The notes beneath the pieces are model-generated. The model was not told the origin of the DNA. It worked only from the letters and a program-made list of their open reading frames with translations, and searched no databases. From contig CAYXHZ010000047.1 in the NCBI GenBank assembly GCA_964465065.1, positions 1 to 22,603 of the forward strand: a stretch of DNA of 22,603 bases, read 5' to 3'. Positions 1-6,220 of the stretch are shown here, piece by piece. Within the stretch, counting starts at the first letter, position 1; each line of letters begins with the position of its first letter. This DNA is from CAYMND01 sp964465065 (GTDB lineage: Bacteria > Acidobacteriota > Aminicenantia > UBA2199). Position numbers and translations under genes: made by a program.

Positions 1-1008
1 GGCTGCGGACGCATTTCCGGCAAGCATTTCCAATCATTCAAGGATCACGCTGCCAACCTTCAACTGGTGGCTGTCTGCGATACCGATAAAAACGTCTTGG
101 AAAGGGCGGCCGGCGAACAGGCCGTGCCCGGTTACTCCTCCCTTTCCGAGCTGCTGCAGAAGAGCGACGCCGACATCGTCAGCCTGTGCACCCCCAGCGG
201 CATCCATTCCCAGCAGGTGATCGAGGTGGCCCGCAGCGGCCGGCATGTTCTGACCGAAAAACCGATGGCCACTCGCTGGCAGGATGCCCTGGACATGATC
301 CGGGCCTGCGACGACGCGCAGAAGTACTTGTTCGTGGTCAAACAGAACCGCTTCAACGCCACCCTGCAGCTGTTGAAACGGGCGGTACAGGACGGACGAT
401 TCGGTCGCATTTATACCGTGTCGGTCAACGTGTTCTGGAGCCGGCCGCAGAGCTATTACGACGAGGCCCGTTGGCGCGGCACCTGGGAGCTGGACGGCGG
501 GGCGCTGATGAACCAGGCCAGCCACTACATCGATCTGCTCGACTGGCTGGTGGGTCCGGTGCAGGATGTGCAGTGCATGATCGCCACTCTGGCCCGCAAC
601 ATCGAAGTCGAGGACACCGGTGTCATCAACCTGCGCTGGCGCAACGGCGCTCTGGGATCGGTGGCCGTGACCATGCTGGCCTACCCCAAGAACCTGGAAG
701 GTTCCATCACCATCCTGGGTGAAAAAGGTTCGGTCAAGGTGGGCGGCGTTGCCGTCAACGAGATCGACCACTGGCAGTTTGCCGACCAGCGTGACTACGA
801 CGAAACGGTCAGGGATGCCAGTTACCAGACTCAGTCGGTGTACGGTTTCGGCCATCCGGCCTACTACCGCAACGTCATCGATGTGCTGCGCGGCCAGGCC
901 GAAGCATCGACCGACGGTCGGGAAGGGCTCAAGAGCCTGGAGATTCTGATCGCCGCCTACCGGTCGGCAAGGGATCACCGAACGGTGTCTTTGCCGTTGG
1001 AGTATTGA
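1..1008 (+). CDS. wbpB: Gfo/Idh/MocA-family nucleotide-sugar dehydrogenase, WbpB/WlbA-like (5' partial)
   Basis: The frame is open from base 1, so the start lies outside the window. The first codons already give the Rossmann motif GCGRISGKHF, so only a few residues are missing. About 335 residues are visible. The NAD(P)-binding half contains the family signature LTEKPMA near residue 86, whose Lys is the expected catalytic residue. The C-terminal half contains NQASHYIDLLDWL, with the His typical of WlbA/WbpB. In that family the enzyme oxidises the 3-hydroxyl of UDP-GlcNAcA, ahead of 3-amination. The acetyltransferase and 2-epimerase that follow are the later steps of the same UDP-ManNAc3NAcA-type route, which supports this assignment over a generic oxidoreductase. 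The matching aminotransferase (WbpE) and 6-dehydrogenase (WbpA) are not here and may lie upstream. Family assignment is very likely; exact substrate is inferred. Confidence 0.87.
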   Translation, partial: GCGRISGKHFQSFKDHAANLQLVAVCDTDKNVLERAAGEQAVPGYSSLSELLQKSDADIVSLCTPSGIHSQQVIEVARSGRHVLTEKPMATRWQDALDMIRACDDAQKYLFVVKQNRFNATLQLLKRAVQDGRFGRIYTVSVNVFWSRPQSYYDEARWRGTWELDGGALMNQASHYIDLLDWLVGPVQDVQCMIATLARNIEVEDTGVINLRWRNGALGSVAVTMLAYPKNLEGSITILGEKGSVKVGGVAVNEIDHWQFADQRDYDETVRDASYQTQSVYGFGHPAYYRNVIDVLRGQAEASTDGREGLKSLEILIAAYRSARDHRTVSLPLEY

Positions 1009-1020
1009 GGGGAAAAGAAG

Positions 1021-1034
1021 CGTGTCACCCGTCA
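1021..1034 (+). repeat. Two heptanucleotide units (CGTGTCA CCCGTCA) upstream of the acetyltransferase
   Basis: Two in-phase 7-bp units fit the CNNGTCA consensus of the larger arrays at 3993-4041, 6117-6179 and 6326-6353. They end 23 bp before the ATG of the next gene. Two units alone could be chance; the shared position upstream of a polysaccharide gene is what makes them worth listing. Confidence 0.5.
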
Positions 1035-1057
1035 CTGATAATAATCGGAGTAAATCA

Positions 1058-1657
1058 ATGCATTATCCAAACGTAACCATCCATCCTTCGGCCATCGTCG
1101 ACGAAGGCGCGCAAATCGGCGAAGGGTCGCGGATCTGGCACTTCGTGCACGTTTCCGCCGGCGCGGTCATCGGCAAAGGCTGTTCCTTTGGCCAGAACGT
1201 CTTCGTCGGCAATCGTGTGCGCATCGGCGACAACTGCAAGGTGCAGAACAACGTTTCCATTTACGACGATGTCACACTCGAAGACGATGTGTTCTGCGGA
1301 CCGTCGATGGTCTTCACCAATGTCATCAACCCCAGATCGGCGGTACCGCGTAAGGATGAATACCTGAAAACCCTGATCAAAAAAGGTGCCACCCTGGGGG
1401 CCAACTGTACGGTGGTCTGCGGCCACACCGTCGGCCAGAACGCCTTCGTGGCCGCCGGAGCGGTGGTTACCGGCGATGTCAAACCTTTCGCCCTGATGAT
1501 GGGGGTGCCGGCCCGTCAAGCGGGCTGGATGAGCGCCTTCGGCGAACGGATTCCCTTGCCCCTGCGGGGAGAGGGGGAGTACCGTTGCCCGCACGACGGA
1601 TCGCTGTATCGGTTGTTGGGAGAGGAAATGGTGAGAGAAGTGACCAGTAATCCGTGA
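1058..1657 (+). CDS. wbpD: Left-handed beta-helix N-acetyltransferase, WbpD/WlbB-like
   Basis: A 199-residue protein built almost entirely of hexapeptide repeats (for example SAIVDEGAQIGEGSRIW and AFVAAGAVVTGDV), the fold of trimeric LbH acyltransferases. The pattern HPSAIVD...IWHFVHVSAGAVIG...QNNVSIYDDV...GVPARQAGWMS is characteristic of WbpD/WlbB, which acetylates the 3-amino group of UDP-GlcNAc3NA using acetyl-CoA. The start at 1058 (ATG) is preceded by GGAG at 1047-1050, seven bases away. An in-frame GTG at 1022 would read through the heptanucleotide units and is less likely. The gene begins 49 bp after the dehydrogenase stop, consistent with one operon. The C-terminal tail contains IPLPLRGEGE, encoded by a GC-rich palindrome resembling dispersed intergenic repeats (see findings). 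Family assignment is firm; the substrate is inferred from neighbours. Confidence 0.9.
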   Translation: MHYPNVTIHPSAIVDEGAQIGEGSRIWHFVHVSAGAVIGKGCSFGQNVFVGNRVRIGDNCKVQNNVSIYDDVTLEDDVFCGPSMVFTNVINPRSAVPRKDEYLKTLIKKGATLGANCTVVCGHTVGQNAFVAAGAVVTGDVKPFALMMGVPARQAGWMSAFGERIPLPLRGEGEYRCPHDGSLYRLLGEEMVREVTSNP

Positions 1658-1820
1658 AGCGTTAATTACTTTTCGCAATACCCTTTGAGGAAGAGAGAAA
1701 CACTGATGACGCCGATGAGAATCGGGCTGGCTCCCGATGGAAGAGGTTTTTTGGCAAGCAACCTTTTGCCGAATGGTCGTTCGGCTCCCATCTGCGTAAT
1801 CTGCGCTTGTACTCTTTAAG
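1658..1820. other. Intergenic stretch with small inverted repeats
   Basis: No gene is seen. It contains a perfect 6-bp stem (GCCGAA 1768-1773 / TTCGGC 1780-1785) without a following T run, and a weaker GGCAA/TTGCC pair just before it. The composition is less GC-rich than the genes. No convincing promoter or terminator was identified. Confidence 0.4.
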
Positions 1821-2070
1821 ATGCTGGATGTCAACAAGGATTTTCTGTATTTTACTGCTTACTTTCTCTTCCACCTGCTGATCGCCTGGCGCCTGTGGCA
1901 GTACCTGGAGCGGCCGGTCAGCCGAAAAATCATGCTGGGGGGATTGAGCGTCGGGTTCATGGCCATGATGCTGCAGCTGGGGCTGCCGGGGGCAATCTGG
2001 CAGGGGGCGGCTCTGTTGAGCGGAACCCTGTTGCCCCTGGAGATCCTGCTGCACCGGCTGCTGAAGGAGA
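1821..2070 (+). CDS. Small integral membrane protein, unrecognised (3' end lost in assembly gap)
   Basis: An open frame of 83 residues from ATG 1821 runs into the N block. It begins MLDVNKDFLYFTAYFLFHLL and contains two or three hydrophobic segments (about residues 8-27, 37-55 and 57-78) with basic residues between them, so an inner-membrane protein is likely. No family is recognised. There is no clear Shine-Dalgarno sequence upstream (CTCTTTAAG precedes the ATG), which lowers confidence in the start. It sits between two nucleotide-sugar genes on the same strand, so a part in polysaccharide assembly is possible but unsupported. The visible part may be only the N-terminus of a larger protein. 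Confidence 0.5.
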
Positions 2071-2170
2071 NNNNNNNNNNNNNNNNNNNNNNNNNNNNNN
2101 NNNNNNNNNNNNNNNNNNNNNNNNNNNNNNNNNNNNNNNNNNNNNNNNNNNNNNNNNNNNNNNNNNNNNN
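2071..2170. other. Assembly gap (100 N)
   Basis: Exactly 100 undetermined bases, the usual placeholder for a gap of unknown length. It removes the 3' end of the small membrane protein and the first codons of the epimerase. Confidence 0.98.
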
Positions 2171-3277
2171 ATGCTCATCGCCGGTGCCCGGCCGAATTTC
2201 ATGAAAATCGCTCCGCTGATGCGGGAACTGAAGCGGCAAGACACCATTCGTCCCATCCTGGTGCACACCGGTCAGCATTACGACCAGACCATGTCGCAGC
2301 AATTCTTCGACGAACTGGAAATACCGGCCCCGGCCATCAACCTGGACGTCGGCTCGGCCAGTCACGCCGTTCAGACCGCGCGCATCATGGAACGCTTCGA
2401 ACCGGTCTGTCTGGAGCATCGGCCCGATGCCGTGCTGGTGGTCGGCGACGTCAACTCCACCGCCGCCTGCGTGCTGACGGCCGTAAAGCTGGGCATCCGC
2501 ACCATCCACTACGAGGCCGGCCTGCGCTCCCGCGACCGCTCCATGCCCGAAGAGATCAACCGCCTGGTCACCGACAGCATCTGCGACCTCTTCTTCACCA
2601 CCTCGACCGACGCCGATGAAAATCTCCTTCGCGAGGGTCAGCCGCGGGAAAAGATCCACATGGTCGGCAACCTGATGATCGATACCCTGGTGAATTTCCT
2701 GCCGGCGATCGACCGCCTGGGCGTCGCACTGAGCCGCATCGGCGGCGATCCGACCCTGGCGGACGACCGGATTCCGGACGGCGCCTACGCGGTCATGACC
2801 TTCCACCGGCCCAACAACGTCGACGAGCCTGCGGTGCTGACCGGTCTGGTCGAGCAGTGGCTGGCCCTGGCCCGGGATGTACCGCTGGTCTTTCCCGTTC
2901 ACCCGCGCACGCACAAGCAATTGCACGAGTTCGGACTCTGGGAGCGTTTGGACCGCGGCCGCAATATCCTGCTCTGCCAGCCGCTGGGTTATCTGCCGTT
3001 CATGAAGCTGGTCCGTTCGGCCGCGCTGGTGATCACCGATTCCGGCGGCGTGCAGGAGGAGACCACCTTCCTGAAGATTCCCTGTCTGACCGTGCGTCCG
3101 AGCACCGAACGGCCGGTGACCATCTGGCAGGGCAGCAACCGGCTGATCGAGCCCGGACAGGTGGAATTCCAGGCCCGGCTCGTTCTCGAAGGTCACGTAA
3201 AATACGACCGGCTGCCGCCGCTGTGGGACGGACTGGCCGCCAAACGGATCGTGGCCAGCTTGCAGGAATTCTTGTGA
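2171..3277 (+). CDS. wbpI: Non-hydrolysing UDP-GlcNAc 2-epimerase family, WbpI/WecB-like (5' end at gap)
   Basis: About 368 residues are visible, near full length for the family. The first bases after the gap encode MLIAGARPNFMKIAPL. Relatives usually carry a few residues before this strand, so the ATG at 2171 may be internal and the true start lost in the gap. Family signatures are TGQHYD, VVGDVNST, HYEAGLRSRDRSMPEEINR, TFHRPNNVD, PVHPRTHKQL and DSGGVQEETTFLKIPCLT followed by a TERP motif. The family inverts C2 of UDP-N-acetylglucosamine derivatives through elimination and re-addition of UDP, in the cytoplasm. With the WbpB- and WbpD-like genes just upstream, UDP-GlcNAc(3NAc)A is a reasonable substrate, but plain UDP-GlcNAc cannot be excluded. 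Confidence 0.9.
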   Translation: MLIAGARPNFMKIAPLMRELKRQDTIRPILVHTGQHYDQTMSQQFFDELEIPAPAINLDVGSASHAVQTARIMERFEPVCLEHRPDAVLVVGDVNSTAACVLTAVKLGIRTIHYEAGLRSRDRSMPEEINRLVTDSICDLFFTTSTDADENLLREGQPREKIHMVGNLMIDTLVNFLPAIDRLGVALSRIGGDPTLADDRIPDGAYAVMTFHRPNNVDEPAVLTGLVEQWLALARDVPLVFPVHPRTHKQLHEFGLWERLDRGRNILLCQPLGYLPFMKLVRSAALVITDSGGVQEETTFLKIPCLTVRPSTERPVTIWQGSNRLIEPGQVEFQARLVLEGHVKYDRLPPLWDGLAAKRIVASLQEFL

Positions 3278-3286
3278 AAAATTAGC

Positions 3287-3316
3287 TTGACAAAGTGAAA
3301 AACAATGTTTTACAAT
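3287..3316 (+). promoter_or_regulatory. Sigma70-type promoter upstream of the small secreted protein
   Basis: A perfect -35 box TTGACA (3287-3292) is separated by 18 bp from TACAAT (3311-3316, one mismatch to TATAAT). Transcription would start near 3323, about 20 bp before the ATG at 3342, leaving room for the GGAGG ribosome site at 3333-3337. This is the best promoter in the window. Confidence 0.8.
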
Positions 3317-3341
3317 ACAAACATGTGATGTTGGAGGAAAG

Positions 3342-3836
3342 ATGAGCAATTCCGTACGTGTTATCACCATATCCTGCGTAGCCTTGGCCATGTTATTGGG
3401 CTGGCCCCTGACTGTAGCCGCCCAGGACCCGGTCGTGCTGACCGGAACCCTAATGGGTTTCGTGTATAAAGACGACGGCAAGAAACCGCTCAAAGATGTG
3501 CAGATCATCCTCGAACCGCATCCGGAAAAGACCGCCGGTCAGCTGGACAAGTACGAATCGGCCCTGACCGAAGACGACGGCGCCTACCGCATCGACAACC
3601 TGCCCGCCGGAGTCTACAAGGTGTTGATCCGCTACAAGGACAAGGAATACAAGGTCAAGAAACTGGACGTCATCGTCACCATCGTCGGCGGCAAGGAGAA
3701 TATCGTTTCCTTCTCGCTGAAAAAGCAGAAAACCCTGGCCTATATCCTGATTCCCGGCACCGCCGCCGCCGCCCTGCTCGGGGCCACTCTGTTCACGCCC
3801 GGCGACGATCCGGAGCAGAGTCCGACCACCCGTTGA
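3342..3836 (+). CDS. Secreted or anchored protein with a carboxypeptidase-regulatory-like (transthyretin-like) domain
   Basis: 164 residues. Residues 1-28 form a signal peptide (basic SVRV, hydrophobic core, VAAQD cleavage region). Residues about 33-128 form a single beta-sandwich of the CarboxypepD_reg/Cna-B type: LTGTLMGFVYKDDGKKPLKDV opens the domain and DDGAYRIDNLPAGVYKVLI is its most typical motif. A second hydrophobic stretch, LAYILIPGTAAAALLGATLF (about residues 132-151), then a short acidic tail, suggest anchoring at the C-terminus. Such domains act as structural or adhesion modules rather than enzymes. The gene has its own promoter and terminator, so it is probably expressed separately from the flanking sugar genes. 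Its position in the exporter locus suggests an envelope role, but function is unknown. Confidence 0.85.
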   Translation: MSNSVRVITISCVALAMLLGWPLTVAAQDPVVLTGTLMGFVYKDDGKKPLKDVQIILEPHPEKTAGQLDKYESALTEDDGAYRIDNLPAGVYKVLIRYKDKEYKVKKLDVIVTIVGGKENIVSFSLKKQKTLAYILIPGTAAAALLGATLFTPGDDPEQSPTTR

Positions 3837-3870
3837 TCCGGGTTTATTTCCGGCGAGTCATCGCCTAAGC

Positions 3871-3899
3871 GGAGGCCTTTTTCGGGCCTCCTTTTTTTT
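3871..3899 (+). terminator. Rho-independent terminator
   Basis: GGAGGCC (3871-3877) pairs perfectly with GGCCTCC (3885-3891) around a 7-nt loop, followed directly by eight T (3892-3899). It lies 34 bp after the stop of the small secreted protein and separates it from the export genes. Confidence 0.93.
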
Positions 3900-3908
3900 A
3901 TGCTTTTT

Positions 3909-3932
3909 TTGACTGGACGGTACGGGTATAAT
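3909..3932 (+). promoter_or_regulatory. Candidate promoter for the export genes (strong -10, poor spacing)
   Basis: A perfect TATAAT (3927-3932), preceded by GGG, lies just after the terminator and about 45 bp before the barrel gene. The TTGACT at 3909-3914 is only 12 bp upstream, too close for a normal -35 box, so this would have to work as a -10-dependent promoter. Transcription would start near 3939, at the beginning of the TTTAGAAAGG repeats, placing both repeat families in the transcript. Confidence 0.45.
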
Positions 3933-3938
3933 GGAAGA

Positions 3939-3986
3939 GGTTTAGAAAGGTTTAGAAAGGTTTAGAAGGTTTAGAAGTTGAGAAGG
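3939..3986 (+). repeat. Tandem TTTAGAAAGG-type repeat
   Basis: Consecutive units are TTTAGAAAGG (3941-3950), TTTAGAAAGG (3951-3960), TTTAGAAGG (3961-3969), TTTAGAAG (3970-3977) and TTGAGAAGG (3978-3986). The units shorten and drift toward the 3' side. The AGAAGG bases may double as the ribosome site of the following TTG start. A diverged copy of the same motif (AGGTTGAAAA, AAGGTTGAGAAAA) occurs at 6068-6100, again just upstream of a heptanucleotide array. Confidence 0.8.
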
Positions 3987-5225
3987 TTTTTACCAGTCAC
4001 CAGTCACAAGTCACTAGTCACTAGTCTCCAGCCACTAGTCGCTTTCCTGTTTCTCTTCTCCCTCACCCTCTGCGCCCAGGACTTTTTCGCGCATCGCGAC
4101 CAGATCCTGGATAACAGCTGGAAAAAATTCGGTCCGATCTACCTGACTCCACGCCTGCTGATCCGCAATGCCGGCTACAGCGACAACATCTACCAGTATG
4201 CCGATTATCGGCAGGGCGACTGGACCATGAACCTGGGCCTGCAGCTGCAGGCCGATCTGCTGGTCGGCCAACGTTTGATTTTAAGCTACCAGATTCTGCC
4301 CGAATACCATCTGTACGCCAAGGCCAGCGAGCTATCCAACTGGACGGTCGGTCATACTTTGGGCTTGCATACCTACCTGGGGCACTTCGACCTGCGCCTG
4401 AGCGGCCACACCAGGCATAGCTGGGGCAATCCCAACCCCGAATACGGAATGGCCGTTCGCTACCAGAGTCGCGGAGGCCAGGCCGAGCTCGCCATCGGCA
4501 ACCTCAGTCATTTCAACCTTTTGCTGACGGCGGATTACAACGAAAACGAATTCGAAGACCTGCGTTACCTCGACCAGTATAACCTCAGCCTGTTCGATCA
4601 CCGCCTGCAGGGTGGCGGGCTGGCTGTGGGCCTGCGCGTTTTCACCCGCACGCAGTTGCGCCTGAGCTTCCATCACCAGGACCTGCACTACCGCAACTCA
4701 GTCGACCTGGACGCCCGCATCGATCAACTGGGCCTTAGTCTGTCACTGCCGGAAATCGGCAGCCTGCGCGGCAACCTGAGTCTCGGCGTGCAGCGCTACA
4801 CTCCGGACAGCAATGCCTTTTCGCGTCTGGACACTCCCTACGGCAGCGGCAATCTGATTTTCCAGCCGGGGCGGCGCTGGCGGCTGCTGCTGGGCTACCA
4901 GATCCGGGTGCAGGATTCCTTCAACCAGGTACAGCAGCTGTTTGTGCAGAACAGCTGGAATCTTGGACTCGATTGCTATCTGGCCAAACGCTGGCGTATC
5001 GGCTACCGCTTTACGGACAACAACCTGCAGTACCGGTTACGCAGCGACGCCGACACGGTCCTGTTCCGGGACCGCTTTCAACTTCACGGCGCGTCCCTGG
5101 CTTTCCGCCTGTTCGAGAAGACGGCCGTCGGCCTGAGCTGGAACCGCATGCACACCGTCGAGTCAGGTGCGCAGCGACGCCGGGATTATTCCTTTATCGG
5201 AGGCTACCTTGAAACGGATTTCTAA
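3978..5225 (+). CDS. Outer-membrane beta-barrel protein of the polysaccharide export locus
   Basis: A stop at 3972-3974 and the absence of any ATG or GTG before the signal core leave TTG 3978 as the likely start, with AGAAGG (3964-3969) upstream. That gives 415 residues. Residues 1-34 act as a signal peptide (core AFLFLFSLTLC, then AQD). The rest alternates polar and aromatic residues in short amphipathic strands (for example GDWTMNLGLQLQADLLVGQR) and ends GGYLETDF, the terminal Phe expected for BAM-assembled barrels. The number of strands is compatible with a large (16-18 stranded) porin, but this was judged by eye. It overlaps the OPX gene by 17 bp, which points to a joint role in moving polymer across the outer membrane. 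The N-terminal codons are made of heptanucleotide repeats (see findings). Confidence 0.82.
   Translation: MRRFLPVTSHKSLVTSLQPLVAFLFLFSLTLCAQDFFAHRDQILDNSWKKFGPIYLTPRLLIRNAGYSDNIYQYADYRQGDWTMNLGLQLQADLLVGQRLILSYQILPEYHLYAKASELSNWTVGHTLGLHTYLGHFDLRLSGHTRHSWGNPNPEYGMAVRYQSRGGQAELAIGNLSHFNLLLTADYNENEFEDLRYLDQYNLSLFDHRLQGGGLAVGLRVFTRTQLRLSFHHQDLHYRNSVDLDARIDQLGLSLSLPEIGSLRGNLSLGVQRYTPDSNAFSRLDTPYGSGNLIFQPGRRWRLLLGYQIRVQDSFNQVQQLFVQNSWNLGLDCYLAKRWRIGYRFTDNNLQYRLRSDADTVLFRDRFQLHGASLAFRLFEKTAVGLSWNRMHTVESGAQRRRDYSFIGGYLETDF
3993..4041 (+). repeat. Heptanucleotide tandem array, 7 units, inside the signal-peptide codons
   Basis: Units in phase are CCAGTCA, CCAGTCA, CAAGTCA, CTAGTCA, CTAGTCT, CCAGCCA and CTAGTCG. 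The first four match CNNGTCA and the last three are drifting. Because 7 is not a multiple of 3, translation repeats every 21 bp: the array reads PVTSHKSLVTSLQPLVA with a VTS-x4 period, feeding straight into the hydrophobic signal core. Confidence 0.9.
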
Positions 5226-6057
5226 TTCGCCTGCCTTCTTTTTATGCGTCTGTCTGATCTTGGCGCAAGCCGTAATGGCCCAGAGCGTCGACGACAACCA
5301 GTACCGCATCGGTCCCAAGGATCTTCTGACCATCAGCGTCTTCAACGTGCCCGATCTCAACACGACCGTGCGCGTCGGCGAGAACGGCGAAATCACTCTG
5401 CCCCTGGTCGGGGCGGTGACGGTATCGGGCAAAACCCGCCTGGAGATGGAGAAGCAGCTGGTGACCCTGCTGGAGAAAAAATACCTGCGCAACCCGCAGG
5501 TGACCATCTTCATCAAGGAGTACCAGAGCAAGATGGTTTCGGTCATCGGCGCCGTCAAGAAACCGGGCAATTACGAAGTGGTTGGCCGCACCAGTCTGTT
5601 GGAAATGATATCGCTGGCCGGTGGTCTGACCTCCGGAGACGACCCCGACCGGGTGGTCATCCTGCGCAAGGGCGAGGGCGGCGAGAACGAATCGCTGGTC
5701 ATCGACCTCAACAAGCTGATGATGGAGGGCGTCACCGAACTCAACGTCGACCTGCGTCCCGGCGACATCGTCAACATCCCGGTGGCCCAGCATATCGACA
5801 TCTACGTGTTCGGCCAGGTGAAAAGCCCGGGCCACCTGCAAATCCGGCAGCGCGGCAAGATCACCCTGCTGCAGGCTATCGCCCAGGCCGGCGGCTTTCT
5901 CGAACGGGCCCGCAAGGGATCGGTATCGGTCACCCGGCGCGAAAACGACCAGGAAGTCAAGTACAAGATCAACGTCAAGCGCATTCTGAGCGGCAAGGAA
6001 GCCGATTTCGTCTTGCAGAGCAACGATATCGTCCACGTTTCAGAGAGCCTGTTGTGA
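5209..6057 (+). CDS. OPX polysaccharide export protein (Poly_export plus two SLBB domains), no C-terminal outer-membrane helix
   Basis: The chosen start is TTG 5209, preceded by GGAGG (5199-5203), because it gives an ideal signal peptide (MKRISNSPAFFLCVCLILAQ, cleavage after AVMA). A GTG at 5167 would put charged residues in front. This gives 282 residues. The Poly_export domain spans about 31-110 (YRIGPKDLLTISVFNVPDL, then GENGEITLPLVGAV). SLBB1 begins at VSVIGAVKKPGNY and SLBB2 at IYVFGQVKSPGHL. The chain stops at DIVHVSESLL right after the second SLBB module, so it lacks the amphipathic helix by which Wza spans the outer membrane. There is no lipobox cysteine either. It would form a periplasmic conduit between the Wzz/kinase protein and the overlapping beta-barrel. 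Confidence 0.92.
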   Translation: MKRISNSPAFFLCVCLILAQAVMAQSVDDNQYRIGPKDLLTISVFNVPDLNTTVRVGENGEITLPLVGAVTVSGKTRLEMEKQLVTLLEKKYLRNPQVTIFIKEYQSKMVSVIGAVKKPGNYEVVGRTSLLEMISLAGGLTSGDDPDRVVILRKGEGGENESLVIDLNKLMMEGVTELNVDLRPGDIVNIPVAQHIDIYVFGQVKSPGHLQIRQRGKITLLQAIAQAGGFLERARKGSVSVTRRENDQEVKYKINVKRILSGKEADFVLQSNDIVHVSESLL

Positions 6058-6067
6058 GCGGCGGAGA

Positions 6068-6100
6068 GAGGTTGAAAAGCTTGCTAAAGGTTGAGAAAAC
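6068..6100 (+). repeat. Diverged copy of the GGTTKAGAA repeat
   Basis: AGGTTGAAAA and AAGGTTGAGAAAA resemble the TTTAGAAAGG/TTGAGAAGG units at 3939-3986. Both places have the same order: this repeat first, then a heptanucleotide array within about 20 bp. Confidence 0.5.
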
Positions 6101-6116
6101 TTTTTCTTGGAGTTTA

Positions 6117-6179
6117 CTAGTCACTAGTCACCAGTCACCAGTCACTATTCACGGTTCACCCGTCACTTGTCACCCGTCA
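6117..6179 (+). repeat. Heptanucleotide tandem array, 9 units
   Basis: Nine uninterrupted 7-bp units: CTAGTCA twice, CCAGTCA twice, CTATTCA, CGGTTCA, CCCGTCA, CTTGTCA and CCCGTCA. The first base and the TCA end are invariant while positions 2-4 vary, giving consensus CNNGTCA. It lies in the 331-bp gap between the OPX and co-polymerase genes and is not translated in the annotated frames. Confidence 0.93.
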
Positions 6180-6220
6180 CTTGAGTTGTCTTTTTTCCAA
6201 TTCTCCCATCTGACCTCACC

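Noticed and set aside
1022..1057. Earlier GTG start for the acetyltransferase
   Set aside because: It would translate the heptanucleotide units into a non-conserved leader. ATG 1058 has a good GGAG site and matches the family N-terminus.
1859..3508. Minus-strand open frame running through the first N gap
   Set aside because: It is open only because N bases are read as sense codons, and it opposes the well-supported epimerase.
3909..3932. A full sigma70 promoter TTGACT...TATAAT
   Set aside because: The 12-bp spacing is far from 16-18. Only the -10 box is kept as a candidate.
5167..5208. GTG 5167 as start of the OPX gene
   Set aside because: It would place 14 polar residues before the signal peptide. 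TTG 5209 has GGAGG at the right distance and gives a standard signal sequence.
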